Of a DNA stretch of 64,000 nucleotides, positions 39,579 to 52,363 are shown one piece after another. Every line of letters begins with the position of its first letter. Position 1 is the first letter of the stretch. The translations under genes were made by a program, and so were the position numbers. The DNA comes from Turnera subulata (Eukaryota; Streptophyta; Magnoliopsida; Malpighiales; Passifloraceae), in contig JAKUCV010003177.1 of the NCBI GenBank assembly GCA_028386065.3, positions 300,704 to 364,703 of the forward strand. The letters are read 5' to 3'. The notes under the pieces are model-generated. The model did no database searches. It was not told the DNA's origin and saw only the letters and a list, made by a program, of their open reading frames with translations.

Positions 39579-42500
39579 ATGACAACATCATCAACCAACA
39601 TTGCATCCCAAATCCTCCACCAAACCAATGCCTTTCTATCCGAAACAGTCTCCCAGCCAGAGCTCCGCCACCGCCTCTTCACCGCATTCCGCCGCAAACC
39701 ACCTTCTTCTTCCACCCCAACCACCACCTTCAAGCCTCTGAACTCAGCCCTTGAAACTCTTGAAAAGGCAATCATCATCATCTCCACCACCAAAAACCCC
39801 CTCGCCGCCCATTCCTCCTCCCCCTCCCTCCACCTCGCCGAGAAGCTCCTCCTCTCCTGCCCTGAAACACCATTCTCATCCTTCCTCCTCTCCGTAACCT
39901 ACACCTTGACCAACCAGCCCACCAATGCCGCCCTTAGCCTCCTCAACATTTTCTCTCTCGACCCTTCACTGGCCCGATCAGATATCGCTCCGGTTCTCTT
40001 TGAGGAGCTGTTTTTGGTCCATCTCTTACCGGTTCATCAATGGTTCAACGAGCAAAGATCAAAAGTACTGTCTTCTTTGTCGATGGACGTAGGTTATTAT
40101 GGGGGTCGTGACGAAGAGAACTCAGTATCTGATATGTCAGTGGTTGTTCCTTACACAAAGTTGCTGTCGAAAATGAGCGGAGGTCAAGCCTTGGAGTTGA
40201 AGGAACTGGAAAGCAGATACGAGGAGGTTGTTGATGAGAATTGCAGGGTCTTTGCCAATTACTTCAAGCAAGTTCTAGAGAATTATAATGGTGCAAATAG
40301 ATCGGTTAAGCCTCCATCTGTGATCGTGAAAGAGATGAGGAAAGCTGGCCACGAAAATAAGAAGATCAACAAATCCAAGGAAATGGAGTTCCACAACGGA
40401 CGGTACAATGTAATGCTCCATTTCCATTAAAGCCCTTAATTGATCAATCATTTTTCTAAGAATTTTTTGTCGTTATGAAGTTTAGTAACTGCTGATTTTT
40501 TTAATTTAACAGGATTGGTCTTGTTAGTATTAAAAAAAAAAAGATTGGTCTCTTGTAAAGTATAAGGTGTTTGATATTCCTAAACCAATTGGGTTAAAAG
40601 ATCAGGGAAAATATATATAAAAAAAAGAGTCAAAACCTAAAACTTGGTAGACCTGACCTGATCTTTAATTTTGATTTCAAAAAATAGGATTAGAAATTGT
40701 GTTTTAGGAAATAAATGTATAGTAGATGAGCTGCATGCATGCTAAATATTATTATATTGGCCTTAAATATAGAGGGGTTAATATCAAAATTGTTGATTGA
40801 GGTCAATTATTATGTTCATCATGTACTGTACAATTTTTCCTGTTATGTTATTTGCATCAACTGTTGTATATGCATTTTTATATGGTAGCATTGACGTAGT
40901 GAAGACTTGAATCCGTCACTGGAGGAGAATGGAATGAAGCAGATAGTAGCAGGAACAGGGTTTCTATATAAAATCGTAAAAGAGAGTTGGTCCACCGAAG
41001 CCTTTTTTGGACTATTTTGGCAAGTGGTCTACTCTCTGGATTTTAATTGTGGATCATAAACTAATGGCTGTGATGCTTACTTTATCATCAATCCTCCATA
41101 ATGTGACATATAAGGTCAACTTCCTAATTCTCATTTGTTAAAGAGACGAGAAGGTAGTCATCAACTAATCATAGTTTAATGGTTATCAGTTTCTCCATTG
41201 TTTTCTGTGTGTATGTGTCTCCTTTGAATACCGAGCCCACAGGAAATTCAAACTCCTTCCTTTAAGCTACCTAAGCTGTTTAAGATTTGTAGATATAGAA
41301 CATCTTATTACTGTTTTCCTGAAATGGATTCTTTGAGCCATTCAAGCTCCAAAGCCACAGGTTATGATTGATTATTCTGGCCTGCAAGTTTTAACTTTTA
41401 CTGTCCTGAAAAAGTCTTCGTCTGACCACGTGCTGCACTTGCACATCACTGGATCCTCAATGATTTGAGAAGTTTGTATGCAAACACCTTGTCTAGTCAA
41501 TCAAATCCACAAAAAGCCAGTTTCTGTTTGACCATCTAAAGCTTGGTCCTTTTGTCAAAGGTCTCTGCTGTAATGTTAGCTTCTTGTCTTTCTCATGGCA
41601 GCCAATATGGGCTGAAGGGGAAACATCGGTTGAATTACACAGCTTTACCAGCAGCAGCAGCAGTCCACAACCATATTATCCACAAAGGGTTTCTCCAAAA
41701 ACCATAAGAAACCAGAACTCCAGGAAGTCAAGTCCATTTCCTACCCTGGATTCTGATTCTGAACAGGAGTGTTCCTTGGATGACAACTTGTTAGATTCTC
41801 CTTCCTCTTCTTCATCGGATTCCGAAGCTGAAACTTTGGTAACCGATGCCAACAAGGAACCATATTTTTTCCATATCTGGACTGATTTATCTATGCAGTG
41901 GTTTAAGCTAAGAACGAGGTGTCATTTGTCTTGTAGGAAAAGAATAGAAAAATGGCATTGTTCGAACCCAGACAAAGCCAAGCGCAAAAACAAAAACAGC
42001 CTGTCGTGGCAGATTCCAGTAGGTATGCATCATTGAAGAAAAAAAAAAAACTTCTTTCATCATTACATTACATAATCTACTTCCCATTTTTTTCCCTCAT
42101 ATTTTGGATCCTTTCTGTCTCTGCAGAGCTTCTCCCGCGCATCTAATGGCAGATATGGATAACCCACCTGGAGGTGGAAAACATACTCCTCCTAAGGACT
42201 TTGTCTGCCCTATAACAAGTCATTTGTTCGATGATCCGGTGACGCTCGAGACAGGACAGACTTACGAACGTAAAGCAATCCAAGAATGGCTTGACAGAGG
42301 GAACTCAACTTGTCCAATTACGCGGCAGAAGCTGCATAGCACCCAACTGCCAAAAACGAACTATGTCCTTAAAAGGCTCATAGCGAGCTGGCAAGAACAG
42401 CACCCCGGTGCTGTTATAATTCGACCCAGTAATCCTCCTCACAAGAAGACTGAACAACCCACCAGCTTCAAGTCGGCTACTGTATTGCCTTCAACCTCAC

Positions 42501-45500
42501 CTAATAGTGTCATTAGCCAAGCCACCATTGACTGCACAGTTAGTGAGCTCCGGCATGCCATTGCCAATCTTTGCACCTCAGAGATCCTGAGCGAGTCTGA
42601 AAGAGCTGTGCTTCGGATTGAAAGATTCTGGCAGGAGGCGAGTATGGAAGTTGAGATTCAAAGTATGCTCACAAAGCCACCGGTTATCAACGGATTTGTG
42701 GAGATTCTGTTTAATTCTGTTGATAGAATGGTGCTTAAGGCAACGGTTTTCCTGTTGTCTGAGCTGGGATCAAGAGACAATGGTGTGATTCATACACTTA
42801 CTCGGGTTGATTCTGATGTGGATTGCATTGTGTCTCTTTTCAAGAAAGGTTTATTGGAGGCGGTTGTGCTCATACATCTTTTGAGACCTTCTACCATGGG
42901 GCTGCTGGAGATGGACATGGTGGAATCTCTCCTAACAGTTATTAAGAAGAAAGAGGAGGATACTTTCAAAATGTGTTTGAAGCCGAAAACAGCTGCAGTT
43001 CTTTTGCTGGGGCAGATTCTTGGCAGCAGTGAAGAAAGTATAGTGTCCTCAATAGCCAATGCCATTGTTTCGACAAAAGTGATTGAAAATCTTGTTGGCT
43101 GCTTGGAATCTGAGTCAGCAGAGGAGAGGATTGCAGCAGTTGGGATCTTACTGAGATGCATGCAGAAGGAAGGGAAATGTAGAAACACCATAGCTGACAA
43201 AGCTGAGTTGGCCCCAGTTCTGGAGTGCTTCATGAGTGCAGATGATGGAGAAAGATATGAGATAGTTCAGTTTCTCTCTGAATTAGTCAAATTGAACAGG
43301 TAATTTTCTCTCTACTTCAAAGCCTCCGCATGCATAATCGTTTTATATCTTCGTGACATCTTGAACATGTTTCATAACTAGTAATTTTAATCTTTTCTTG
43401 ATCCTAGGAGGACCTTTAATCAGCAAATTCTTCATATTATCAAGGATGAAGGAGCTTTTAGTACAATGCATACCCTCCTTAATTATTTGCAGATGGCTCC
43501 CCAGGATCATTGTCCTGTAGTTGCTGGTCTCCTACTCCAACTTGATCTTCTGGTATGGATCTCTCTGCTTCTCTTACTCGTTTGACATCCTAGTGCACCT
43601 TGAAATATGATTGCTTCCTCGCCCGAATACTTCCTGTTGCTCTCAAAACCTTGATGATCATGATAGTGTTGGGTATACAGTACTAATCATGCTGAGATAA
43701 TGATTACTGGGTTCTTTCTTTGAATCCAAAATTGATTGCTGAGTTGGTCTACAGGCTGAGCCACGAAAGATGAGTATCTATCGTGAAGAGGCAATAGAGG
43801 CCCTCATTTCATGCCTCAGGAGATCTGAACTTCCTGCTGCTCAAATAACTGCAGCAGAGACAATTGTGTCATTGCAAGGGAGGTTCACTGCCTCTGGGAA
43901 GTCCCTCACCCGAGCTTTTCTTCTGAAACGTGCTGGACTTGACAAAAGTTACAGAAATCTCATGCGAATGGAGCAGCTTGGCAACCTTTCAGGAGAAATT
44001 GAAGAAGCGTTGGTAAGATTCATTGAAATTGCGTTACAACATTTCACTTTTGCTCCCCTCCTTGCCAGTAATAGAATTGTGCTGCTTACTTCCTTCCACT
44101 CTTCCAGTATATGACATGGCACTTTCCATTAAGAAAACTATTTGACTGCTTTCAATGGCATCAACAGGAAGAAGAAAAGGCGGCAGAAGATTGGGAAAGA
44201 AAGATGGCTTTTGCTCTAGTCAGTCATGAATTTGGCCTACTCTTTGAGGCTCTAGCAGAAGGCTTGAAGAGCAGACATAAAGAGCTTTCTTCATCATGCT
44301 TTGTATCAGCAGCGTGGCTCATACATATGATAAGTGCTCTTCCAGACACAGGGATACAAGCAGCAGCCCGTGTATGCTTGCTCAAGCACTTCATTAAGAT
44401 GTTCAAGTCTGCCAAAGACACCGAAGACAAAGTCCTTTCATTGCTTGCTTTAAACAGTTTCATCAAGGACCCTGGTAGGTAGTAGTCTCCATCAGAATGG
44501 GTTCATTTATATTATGTTACCCCTTGTTGAATGGTCTATCCAATCTGTTTCCATCCTTTTTGTTTCGGAAACTAACCCCGGGTTTAATATGTGCATCTTA
44601 GAGGGGCTGCGTGACCTCACTTCCTACATGAAGGACATTAAGAAAGATTTGAGAGAACTTAAAAAATCCTCTTCCTTGGCATTTGAGATACTTAAAGTTC
44701 TGTCCAACGGGCATGATTCCAGTGCTGTAAGTTTATTATTAGACAAAGTTAAACCCAGTCCAGAATCATATGCTTCTTGCTTTTTTCCCTTACAAAAATG
44801 GAAAAGGTGCTTACCATGACTATTGCAAACAGGAATTATGGAATCATAAAGAATTAGTTCAGGTAGATTGCACCGAGAATGGAGAAGTGCTTTCAATTGC
44901 TTGCTTCATGGACAAAATATTTTCTGGCCATTCAGATGGAACTATAAAGGTAGGTCTTCTCCCCAGGTTCATTATATTTAGAGTAAAAACTGTCCATGCA
45001 TCTGCGTAATGCGAATTATCATCAAAATCTTGAAATGAAAGGAAAATGCTATGCACACTAATGGCATTCTCTTTTCCTGTTGCTGAAGGTTTGGACTGGT
45101 AGAGGCAGCATTCTTCATCCTGTCCAAGAAATTCGAGAACATACCAAAGCAGTTACTAGCTTGGCAGTTTTACAATCTGGGGAAAGACTATTTAGTGGCT
45201 CACTTGATAAAACTGCGAGGGTAAGTTCATGGAGCTCATTCAATTTGATGGAACAAATATTTGTGAAGATAAATGCTGAATTTGATGTGAAAGAAATGCA
45301 ATGTGCAGGTCTGGTCTATTGGCAATGAAACAGTTTACTGTGTGCAAGTACATGATCTGAAGGATCATATTAACAATTTGGTGGTTGCTAGTGGCTTTTC
45401 ATGCTTCATTCCACAAGGAGCGGGCATCAAGGTAACAGAGTTCTTTATCCATCCTTTTTTGTCATGCATTCTTTTGTTCTACAGATTTGAAAGAACAGAC

Positions 45501-46612
45501 TGGCTTCCAATATTTTCCATCACTTCATCAACCTGAACCTGGGTTCTGTTTCTGTTAGGTGCACTCGTGGAATGGGGGAACCAAGGTACTGAATCCCTAT
45601 AAAAACGTGAAGTGCTTGGCTCTATCTCATGGAAAATTATACTGTGGATGCCATGATACTAGTATTCAGGTATTGTCTTTTCCTAAGGCAATATGGTATA
45701 TCTACATGCAACTGCTCCACAGTTCAGACTCAGCTGCTGTCGTTCTAAAGATGGGACTAACAAGAAACGCTCTTTTAATTCCAGGAAATTGATTTGGCAA
45801 CGGAGACACAAGTTAGCATTCAAACTGGATCAAGAAAATTGCTAGCAAAAGCCAATCCCATAAATGCTCTTCAAGTTCATGATGGATTGATATATTCAGC
45901 TAGTTCAGCCTTAGATGGAACATCAGTGAAGGTATCTGCAAAAGGACAGAAAATAATTACCATCTCTTACTAATCAAAATATAATTTATAATATGATCTA
46001 CACTCCTTTTGGCACCCAAAGTTTCTCCCAGGGGCCAAGGTGCACAATGTCTACAAAGCTGACTTTTTCGAATTGACTAAATAATCAAAGCAATGGCTGG
46101 TTCTAATCCTGCAACTAGTGCTATAATCTTCCACTGTCAAATATATGAAGGCTGATGACAGTCTCCCATGGAGGATGTTAAAGAGGCCATTTGCATCTCT
46201 TTGGAGTAAATTTCTGGCCACTGACACTGTTTCTTTTGTGTTTGGATAAGATTTGGAATGCATCAAATTATGGTCTGGTTGGCTCAGTCCCAACTACACT
46301 GGAAGTGCGAGCTATGACAATAACCTCAGATCTTATCTATCTGGGATGCAAGTATGGAGTTGTTGAGATTTGGGACCGAAAGAGGCAAAGCAAAATCGAA
46401 ACCCTACAAACTGGAACAAATGGTAAGGTTATTTGCATGGCTCTTGATGAAAGTGAAGAAGTGTTGGTGGTTGGAACTTCAGATGGCAGGATTCAGGTAA
46501 AAACTGTCTTCAAACAACCTAGTATTGGTACTTTGTTGTTGCAAAGTTTTCTTTTTATATATTAACAAGGGAAAAAACCATGATTTATTTGCAGGCATGG
46601 GGTCTGAGCTAG
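39579..46612 (+). CDS. LIN: LIN/CERBERUS-like U-box and WD40 E3 ubiquitin ligase
   Basis: Fourteen exons: 39579-40409, 41602-42022, 42129-43299, 43408-43552, 43755-44012, 44168-44474, 44602-44726, 44833-44949, 45089-45220, 45309-45431, 45559-45669, 45785-45931, 46251-46496 and 46595-46612, giving 1383 aa (Lotus CERBERUS is somewhat longer). Seen: an N-terminal helical region, a Ser/Asp-rich linker, the U-box PPKDFVCPIT...DPVTLETGQTYERKAIQEWL (about 439-512), ARM-like helices, and WD40 repeats from about 1087 to the end (GHSDGTIKVW, SGSLDKTARVW, GTSDGRIQAWG). The U-box recruits an E2; the WD40 part should bind substrate. In legumes LIN is required for rhizobial infection threads. The exon 2/3 junction is the least certain: the frame needs the second AG of CAGAG as acceptor. 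Confidence 0.93.
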
Positions 46613-47280
46613 GAGGTGAATCCTGAGCTCTTTTACAGCATAATCTCTTTACCTTGGAAAACAATCCAGGCTAAATTGTTTGAACTGAAATTCTTTTTAG
46701 TCACTTAAAATAAACATCTCCATGGGCGTGTGATGCATTCTTCAACTGTATATATATATATATAGTTCAGTCTTAAACATTTTCTTTTCACCACAAGACA
46801 GCAAATAGAGACTACTGCATTTTCCTGTGGCATTGTACAGCAAGCTAACATTTGTACGAGGAATGCAATCTTGATGAGGAACAATAAGGAAGAAACCATT
46901 ATATATGTATATGTATCTATGTTCCCCTGTACCTTTGTTTTCTTCCTCTCCTCTTCCGCCACATATATCAGAATCAGACAGGCGTATACTGCCCCAAGCA
47001 TCGTAATTCTTGGTCCAAAAACAGGCTCAAAATAAGAGAGAAGATGCATACGTCTTAGACATTGCACCCTCTTTTCAGGTTAATGAAGCAAACACATATT
47101 TTTCACTTGGTAAACACATATTAGAGCAGGGATATTGATTAGTTTCTTGAGGCCATCCTGATAACTTGCAATCTGACCATGAAAAAAAACTAAACAGCTA
47201 CAGAGAAGGGAAAGGTTCAGCTTCTGCTTCTGACAAGAAATAACAATAGTAAACACAAGTGGTTTTGGCGTGTTTTGAAT
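46613..47280. other. LIN 3' flank
   Basis: Probable LIN 3' UTR and spacer before the U2 promoter. A TA-dinucleotide run lies at about 46747-46763. I see no gene in it. Confidence 0.5.
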
Positions 47281-47331
47281 ATCCCACATCGTGGAAACAG
47301 CTGCTTACGCAGCAGAAAGATTTGTATAAAA
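47281..47331 (+). promoter_or_regulatory. snRNA promoter: USE and TATA box
   Basis: ATCCCACATCG at 47281-47291 matches the plant snRNA upstream sequence element (RTCCCACATCG) exactly. A TATA box (TATAAAA) starts at 47325, 33 bases after the USE and 33 bases before the U2 start. This longer USE-TATA spacing is the one known to specify RNA polymerase II snRNA transcription in plants, as opposed to the shorter pol III spacing. Confidence 0.92.
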
Positions 47332-47357
47332 GGAAGAGAGGCCCAGCCTTTCAACTC

Positions 47358-47553
47358 ATACCTTTCTCGGCCTTTTGGCTAAGATCAAGTGTAGTATCTG
47401 TTCTTATCAGTTTAATATCTGATACGTGGGCCAATGGCCCACTCGATATTAAATTAGTTTTTGTAAGGGGAGGGCCCATCACAGTAGCTTGCTACTGGGG
47501 CTCTCACGCGTCGCCCATGCGTTGCACTACTGCACGGGCCTGGCGCACCCTCC
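47358..47553 (+). ncRNA. U2: U2 spliceosomal snRNA
   Basis: Starts ATACCTTTCTCGGCCTTTTG and keeps the first 80 bases of plant U2, including the branch-site recognition GTGTAGTATCTG and the stem IIa/IIb region through GATACGTGGGCC. The 3' half carries the stem-loop III region and the terminal stem IV with loop GTTGCACTACTGCACGGG. A plant 3'-end box (CA-N5-AGTTTAAA) follows at about 47554. Deviations: the Sm site reads AGTTTTTG rather than ATTTTTTG, and stem IV has GCCCATGC where the pairing partner GCACGGGC calls for G in place of A. The intact promoter argues for a live gene, but a variant or decaying copy cannot be excluded. Confidence 0.93.
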
Positions 47554-47572
47554 AATCCCAGTTTAAAATCTT
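47554..47572 (+). terminator. Plant snRNA 3'-end formation box
   Basis: The sequence CAATCCCAGTTTAAA just after the U2 3' end fits the plant consensus CA-N(3-10)-AGTNNAA for pol II snRNA 3'-end processing. It supports a functional U2 transcription unit. Confidence 0.7.
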
Positions 47573-47654
47573 GCTTCTGTTGGGCCTTGTTTCACGAATT
47601 TTGGGCTTTTTGTTTACTATTTATCCTGATTAATCTGACTTGGAATTGGTACAT

Positions 47655-47930
47655 GGTTATGGTGGGAGATTAGCCCTAACTAATTTAGATTCAACTTGGG
47701 AAGAGACTAATACGGCGAATTCATGGTGGGAGAATACTCTCAACTAATCTCGGATTCCGGTGGGGCCTAGTTATGGTGGGAGAATACCCTCAACTAATTA
47801 GTTGAGATTCCGTTCGGGCCTAGTTATGGTGGAACAGTACCCTCAACTAATTTCGGATTCCTTTGGTTATGATAGGTGAGTCTTCGAATTTTTTTGCATA
47901 CATGATGACTCAAATGAAATGCAACCAACC
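47655..47930 (-). repeat. Tandem array of 50-63-bp units derived from the SINE family
   Basis: TATGGTGGGAG-type starts occur at 47659, 47722, 47772 and 47825, each followed by CTCAACTAATT and a GGATTC block. On the minus strand the unit reads GAATCCGAGATTAGTTGAGA, close to the 3' part of the dispersed SINE. The right flank (GTGAGTCTTCGAATTTTTTT, then GCATAC) matches the SINE copy at 10220-10370. The array therefore looks like local amplification of a SINE 3' segment. Confidence 0.75.
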
Positions 47931-50028
47931 GGAAATATCACCCTAATAGGTTTAAAGAAAGCTACAACTAAACCAACCTATAATTAAATTCAAATTTAAA
48001 TACATAACTAATTAGAATCATGTACTGTACATTATTAATTCTTTAATATCTAAATCCTAGCTTAGTGTTGAAATCGAGTGATGTAGACATGTAGTGATGA
48101 GTGTCAGAAAACTTAAGACTGAATTATGATAAAACGGAAGAAATCATATCAACCAAAAGAAAAGATCCCATGATTTTGGTATGATTTGTGTTGTACCTTT
48201 TTACGATTAGAATATACCGAGACATTAGACTTAGGATTTCACTTTGAATGATGTAAACTCTTATTGTATCCAATACCATATCTTTTGTAACTATTGAAAT
48301 TTCATTGTATCAATAATACCAGCAATATCATAATATTCCCCCCAAAATTCTCTCTTTTATCATTTTTTACAAAATCCCATCTTTCTTGTCAAATGCTGCC
48401 GCTAGAAAATGCTCACCCTTAAAACATGATGAGCATATAGCATTGCGTTTCTAAAGAATATGTGCATTTATAGCTCCGCGACTTGGCAGCAACAACGATG
48501 GTCTCAAAGATGTCGCTCGTCTTTTAACAAAACGACAATGATACTTTGCCTAATAAAGCATTAAACCCCACCCCAATCATAAAAAATGAGACACAATTCA
48601 TTTAGTACCATTAAGGTTAATTGGCTCACATCACCCTTTTTTTTTCCAGAGCCAATGCAAGAAAGGGAGGAGACTCTTGAGAGCCCTATAATAATAAAGT
48701 GAAGACATGCACATTTTTTTTTACTAAGACATGCACTACCAGTTATGCTCTGTTCTTTTTGAATTAATCAATTTTAACCATCACTCATCAAGGGGAGATT
48801 ACTGGGTCTGAGAAGTTAATAATAATGGAGTCCAGGCCTACAAGCCTACAAAACCAAGCCCAAGTCAGCTACTTAATCTTTCATCCTGTACAGTGAGTCT
48901 CTCTTTCTTCTTTTTTTTTTTTTCTCAATGGTTCACATCATTCTACTTTTCCCTTTGCTCATGTCTTACATTCATTTCATTTCTGCTCAATATGTTTTAC
49001 CTTAAGCTAATCTTAAGAAGCCATTGAATTTGTAGTATATTCACAAAGAAAGAATATGCTTCCCAACGAGAAACATCATGAATCAAGTGTTTATGTTTTT
49101 TTTGGTTACTTTTGTGTGGTAACTTCTTTTCTTTTCTTCTTACAATGGTAACTTCTATTCAACTGTTGTTTAATAACATAAATAAATGACCTTACTTATG
49201 GGAATATGTTATCTAACCAAGTAAGTAAATTGTCCTTTGTCTTATTGAGGGGCAGATCTAGGTGGGCAAGCAGGCCATGGCCCTCTTACATTTTCTTTCT
49301 TACATATTTTAGGATAGTACCTTATTTATTAATTAATTATTCCATTCTTCTATTTATTAAGTTATCAATTATACTTATAATTGGAAAGAGAATTAATAAT
49401 TAATAAATTAGACTTAATTAATTGGTGCCTCAGTTTGTTTTCCGAGAGCGCCAACAAATACCCGGTTTGGTATCATTTCATATGTGGAATGAATTCAATC
49501 TCTTAAAATATTTAAATCATTTATACATGTTTCTAGTTTTTTTTAAGAAATTTAATTTGGGACTAATAACTACTAATATTTATCAATGATAAAAATATCA
49601 TAAGAGATTGAAGTTCATTTACACATGAAATTGATACAAACAGCCAATTTTTCTCCTCATTCAAAGATGAAAACAATTACCAACTTGCAGGTTCATTGAT
49701 TAGAGCGTTATCTTTTTCTCTCTTAGTATGGCGTTTTCCACTATTGGTAACGGTTATGAGTTATGACGTGCTAGCAACCAAACTAAACTCACACAAAAAA
49801 GCAGGATAAACTCCAAAGCAAGGACATAGAAACATACATCCTTAGACACCATAGCTTCTACTTAGCAACGTTCATCTCTTTTGTCTGTTTTTTCTTTAAG
49901 TTTCTTTTGTAAATTTCCAACTTCCATTCTTCTTACTCAAATCCTGAGAATATATATCTCCTCTTCTTTGTTCTCATTTTTCAAAGTATAATTCTATGCT
50001 TGAGATCAGCTGAATGTTCAAAAGAAGA
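47931..50028. other. Intergenic between U2 and the NPF array
   Basis: AT-rich, without a supported gene. Contains a foldback element (49457-49652), a CT-rich run near 48900-48925, and at about 49249-49290 a stretch (GGGGCAGATCTAGGTGGGCA) of the kind often left by old retroelements. The last few hundred bases are the presumed promoter of the first NPF gene. Confidence 0.5.
49457..49652. mobile_element. Foldback MITE
   Basis: About 195 bp with long imperfect terminal inverted repeats. The left arm begins CCGGTTTGGTATCATTTCAT and continues to TTCAATCTCTTA; the right arm, read on the minus strand, begins GGCTGTTTGTATCAATTTCA and continues to TTCAATCTCTTA. The arms pair over about 50 bases. The target-site duplication is not clear. 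No coding capacity. Confidence 0.75.
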
Positions 50029-52363
50029 ATGGAGATTGCTAAGGATGATGAAAAGCAAACAACTCCAGGGACCCGAAGGAAAAAAGGTGGCCTTAGAACC
50101 ATGCCTTTTATTATAGGTAATCTCTAACTATTTAATGGCACTTATTTGTGTTGAATGCCAAGTCTTTAATGCATATTTAAGAAACTATGTCACGCATTAA
50201 CAGAAGTGTTATTAGTTTCACTGTATGATCTCATGATTGATGAGTGCTATGTTTCTGTTGCCATAATTGGATTTAGATTCTCTCATGAGGCTACCAAATA
50301 GGTGAAATGAAAAGAATCTAAAACCTTAAAACAAGAGAATAATGAATCCTCAACTGTTGATGATTGATAAATTTTGAGAATAGAAATGACTAAACTTGAA
50401 TCCTAATATGGAGATAAATGCATATATATAAAGGACTAGATCATCCCTGTTTATTATGATATATGTGTACTGCTGCAGCAAATGAGACATTTGAGAAGGT
50501 TGCTAGCTTTGGGCTGGGGGCGAATATGATCTTGTACCTGAAAAAGGAATACAACATAACAAATGCTGATGGAGCAAATATATTGTTTCTGTGGTCAGCC
50601 GTGTCAAATTTCCTGCCCATAATAGGGGCCTTCATTTCTGATTCTTACTTGGGAAGATTTCATGTCATTGGTATTGGAACAATCATCAGCCTCACTGTAA
50701 GCAAATTTCCTTTAGCTTTGCAGTATTGCACTGGTAAAATTACTGTAAAAAAATTGGAACTATTAATTAGTCCAGGATATGCTTGTTGCTAAAAACTATA
50801 TTGGGACTTGAATTTTTTTCTCAGGGAATGATTGTGTTATGGATAACAGCCATTTTACCTGGTGCAAGACCTCCACATTGTATCCATGCTACTGAAAGTA
50901 TGCAAAATTGTGTGTCACCAAAACCAAAGCAGTATTTGCTTCTCTTTCTCGCATTTGTCCTGATGGCCATTGGAGCCGGTGCCATTAGGCCATGTTCCAT
51001 GGCATTTGGTGCAGATCAGATTAACCATCCCAGTAATCCAAAAAATGACAGGATAGTGCAGAGCTTCTTCAACTGGTACTATGCTTCAGTAGGAATCTCA
51101 ATTATGATATCTGTGCTGGCCATAGTTGCAATCCAAGACGCGGCCGGTTGGGTTGTGGGGTTTGGGATTCCAGTTGGGTTTATGCTTCTCTCGGCTATCC
51201 TCTACTTCATGGGTTCCTCCCTCTATGTTAAGGTGCAGGCAGACAAGAGCATGTTAACTAGTTTTGCACAAGTAATAGCTGCAGCCTGGAAGAAGAAAAA
51301 CCTGGTTTTTCCCTCACCAGATTTTGATGGGTGGCACTACCTGAAGGGGTCAAAGCTCACAATTCCAACAGAAAAACTTGAGTATGAAATATGATCCAAA
51401 TAGCATCTCATTTCTTACTATTATTACTATGATGCAGTGTGCTTGAACATAACTGAGTGAAAATATTGTTACATTTTGTGTCATGTCAGGATTCTAAACA
51501 AAGCATGCATCACCATAAATCCTGAAAAGGAATTGGACAACGATGGGATTGCTATTGATCCATGGAGTCTTTGCACGGTTAGTCAAGTAGAAGAGCTAAA
51601 AGCATTGATCAGAGTCCTTCCAATTTGGTCTACTGGAATCGTAATTTCTGTGACTATTAGCCAACACTCATTTCCTGTGCTTCAAGCCATTACCCTGGAC
51701 AGGCACTTCATTGGGAAGCTAAAAATTCCGGCAGCATCGTATATGGTTTTCGGAATCCTTACCTTGACAATATGGGTTGCCATTTATGACCGACTTCTAG
51801 TCCCATTGCTGGCAAAGTTCACCAACAGACCACGAGGACTCACCAATAAGCAAAGGATGGGAATTGGACTGCTGATTTCTTGTGTGGCCACTGCAGTGGC
51901 AGGAGCAGTAGAGAAAAAGAGGCGAAATGCCGCGATTAGTCAAGGTTTCGCGGATAATCCTTATGCTGTCATCAACATGTCTGGAAATTGGCTATTGTTA
52001 CAGCATTGCCTCACTGGTTTGGGAGAGGCCTTTAATGCCATTGGCCAACTAGAGTTCTACTACTCTCAGTTCCCTAAGACCATGTCAAGCATTGCAATAG
52101 CTCTTTTCTCACTTAGCATGGCACTAGGGAATGTGCTGGGGAGCCTTATTGTGGAAATTCTGAACCGTGTCACCAAAGAGGATGGCAAAGTGAGTTGGGT
52201 ATCAAATAATATCAACAGGGGTCACTATGATTACTACTACTGGATACTTTCTATTATGTGCCTGGTGAATTTCTTCTACTATCTACTGTGTAGCTGGGGT
52301 TATGGAAGCTGTGAGGATAAGAGGATTTGGGATGAGGCTAAGTGCTTGGAAGAGGTGGAATGA
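50029..52363 (+). CDS. NRT1/PTR family 1 (NPF1-type) transporter, copy 1
   Basis: Four exons: 50029-50116, 50479-50696, 50825-51381 and 51490-52363, encoding 578 aa. Seen: KKGGLRTMPFIIANETFEKV at the start of helix 1 with the ExxEK motif (about 32-36) of the proton-coupling site, FLWSAVSNFLPIIGAFISDS, GAGAIRPCSMAFGADQ, FFNWYYASVGISIM, GHYDYYYW and many hydrophobic segments (12 expected). NPF1 proteins are plasma-membrane proton-coupled carriers; AtNPF1.1/1.2 move nitrate. The exon 3/4 junction gives KLEILNKAC where the two neighbours have KLRFLNKAC. The C-terminal tail is shorter than in copies 2 and 3. An in-frame ATG at 50014 adds five residues; 50029 aligns with the paralogues. Confidence 0.94.

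Noticed and set aside
42790..43233. 147-aa minus-strand frame
   Set aside because: Antisense shadow of the ARM-like region of LIN.
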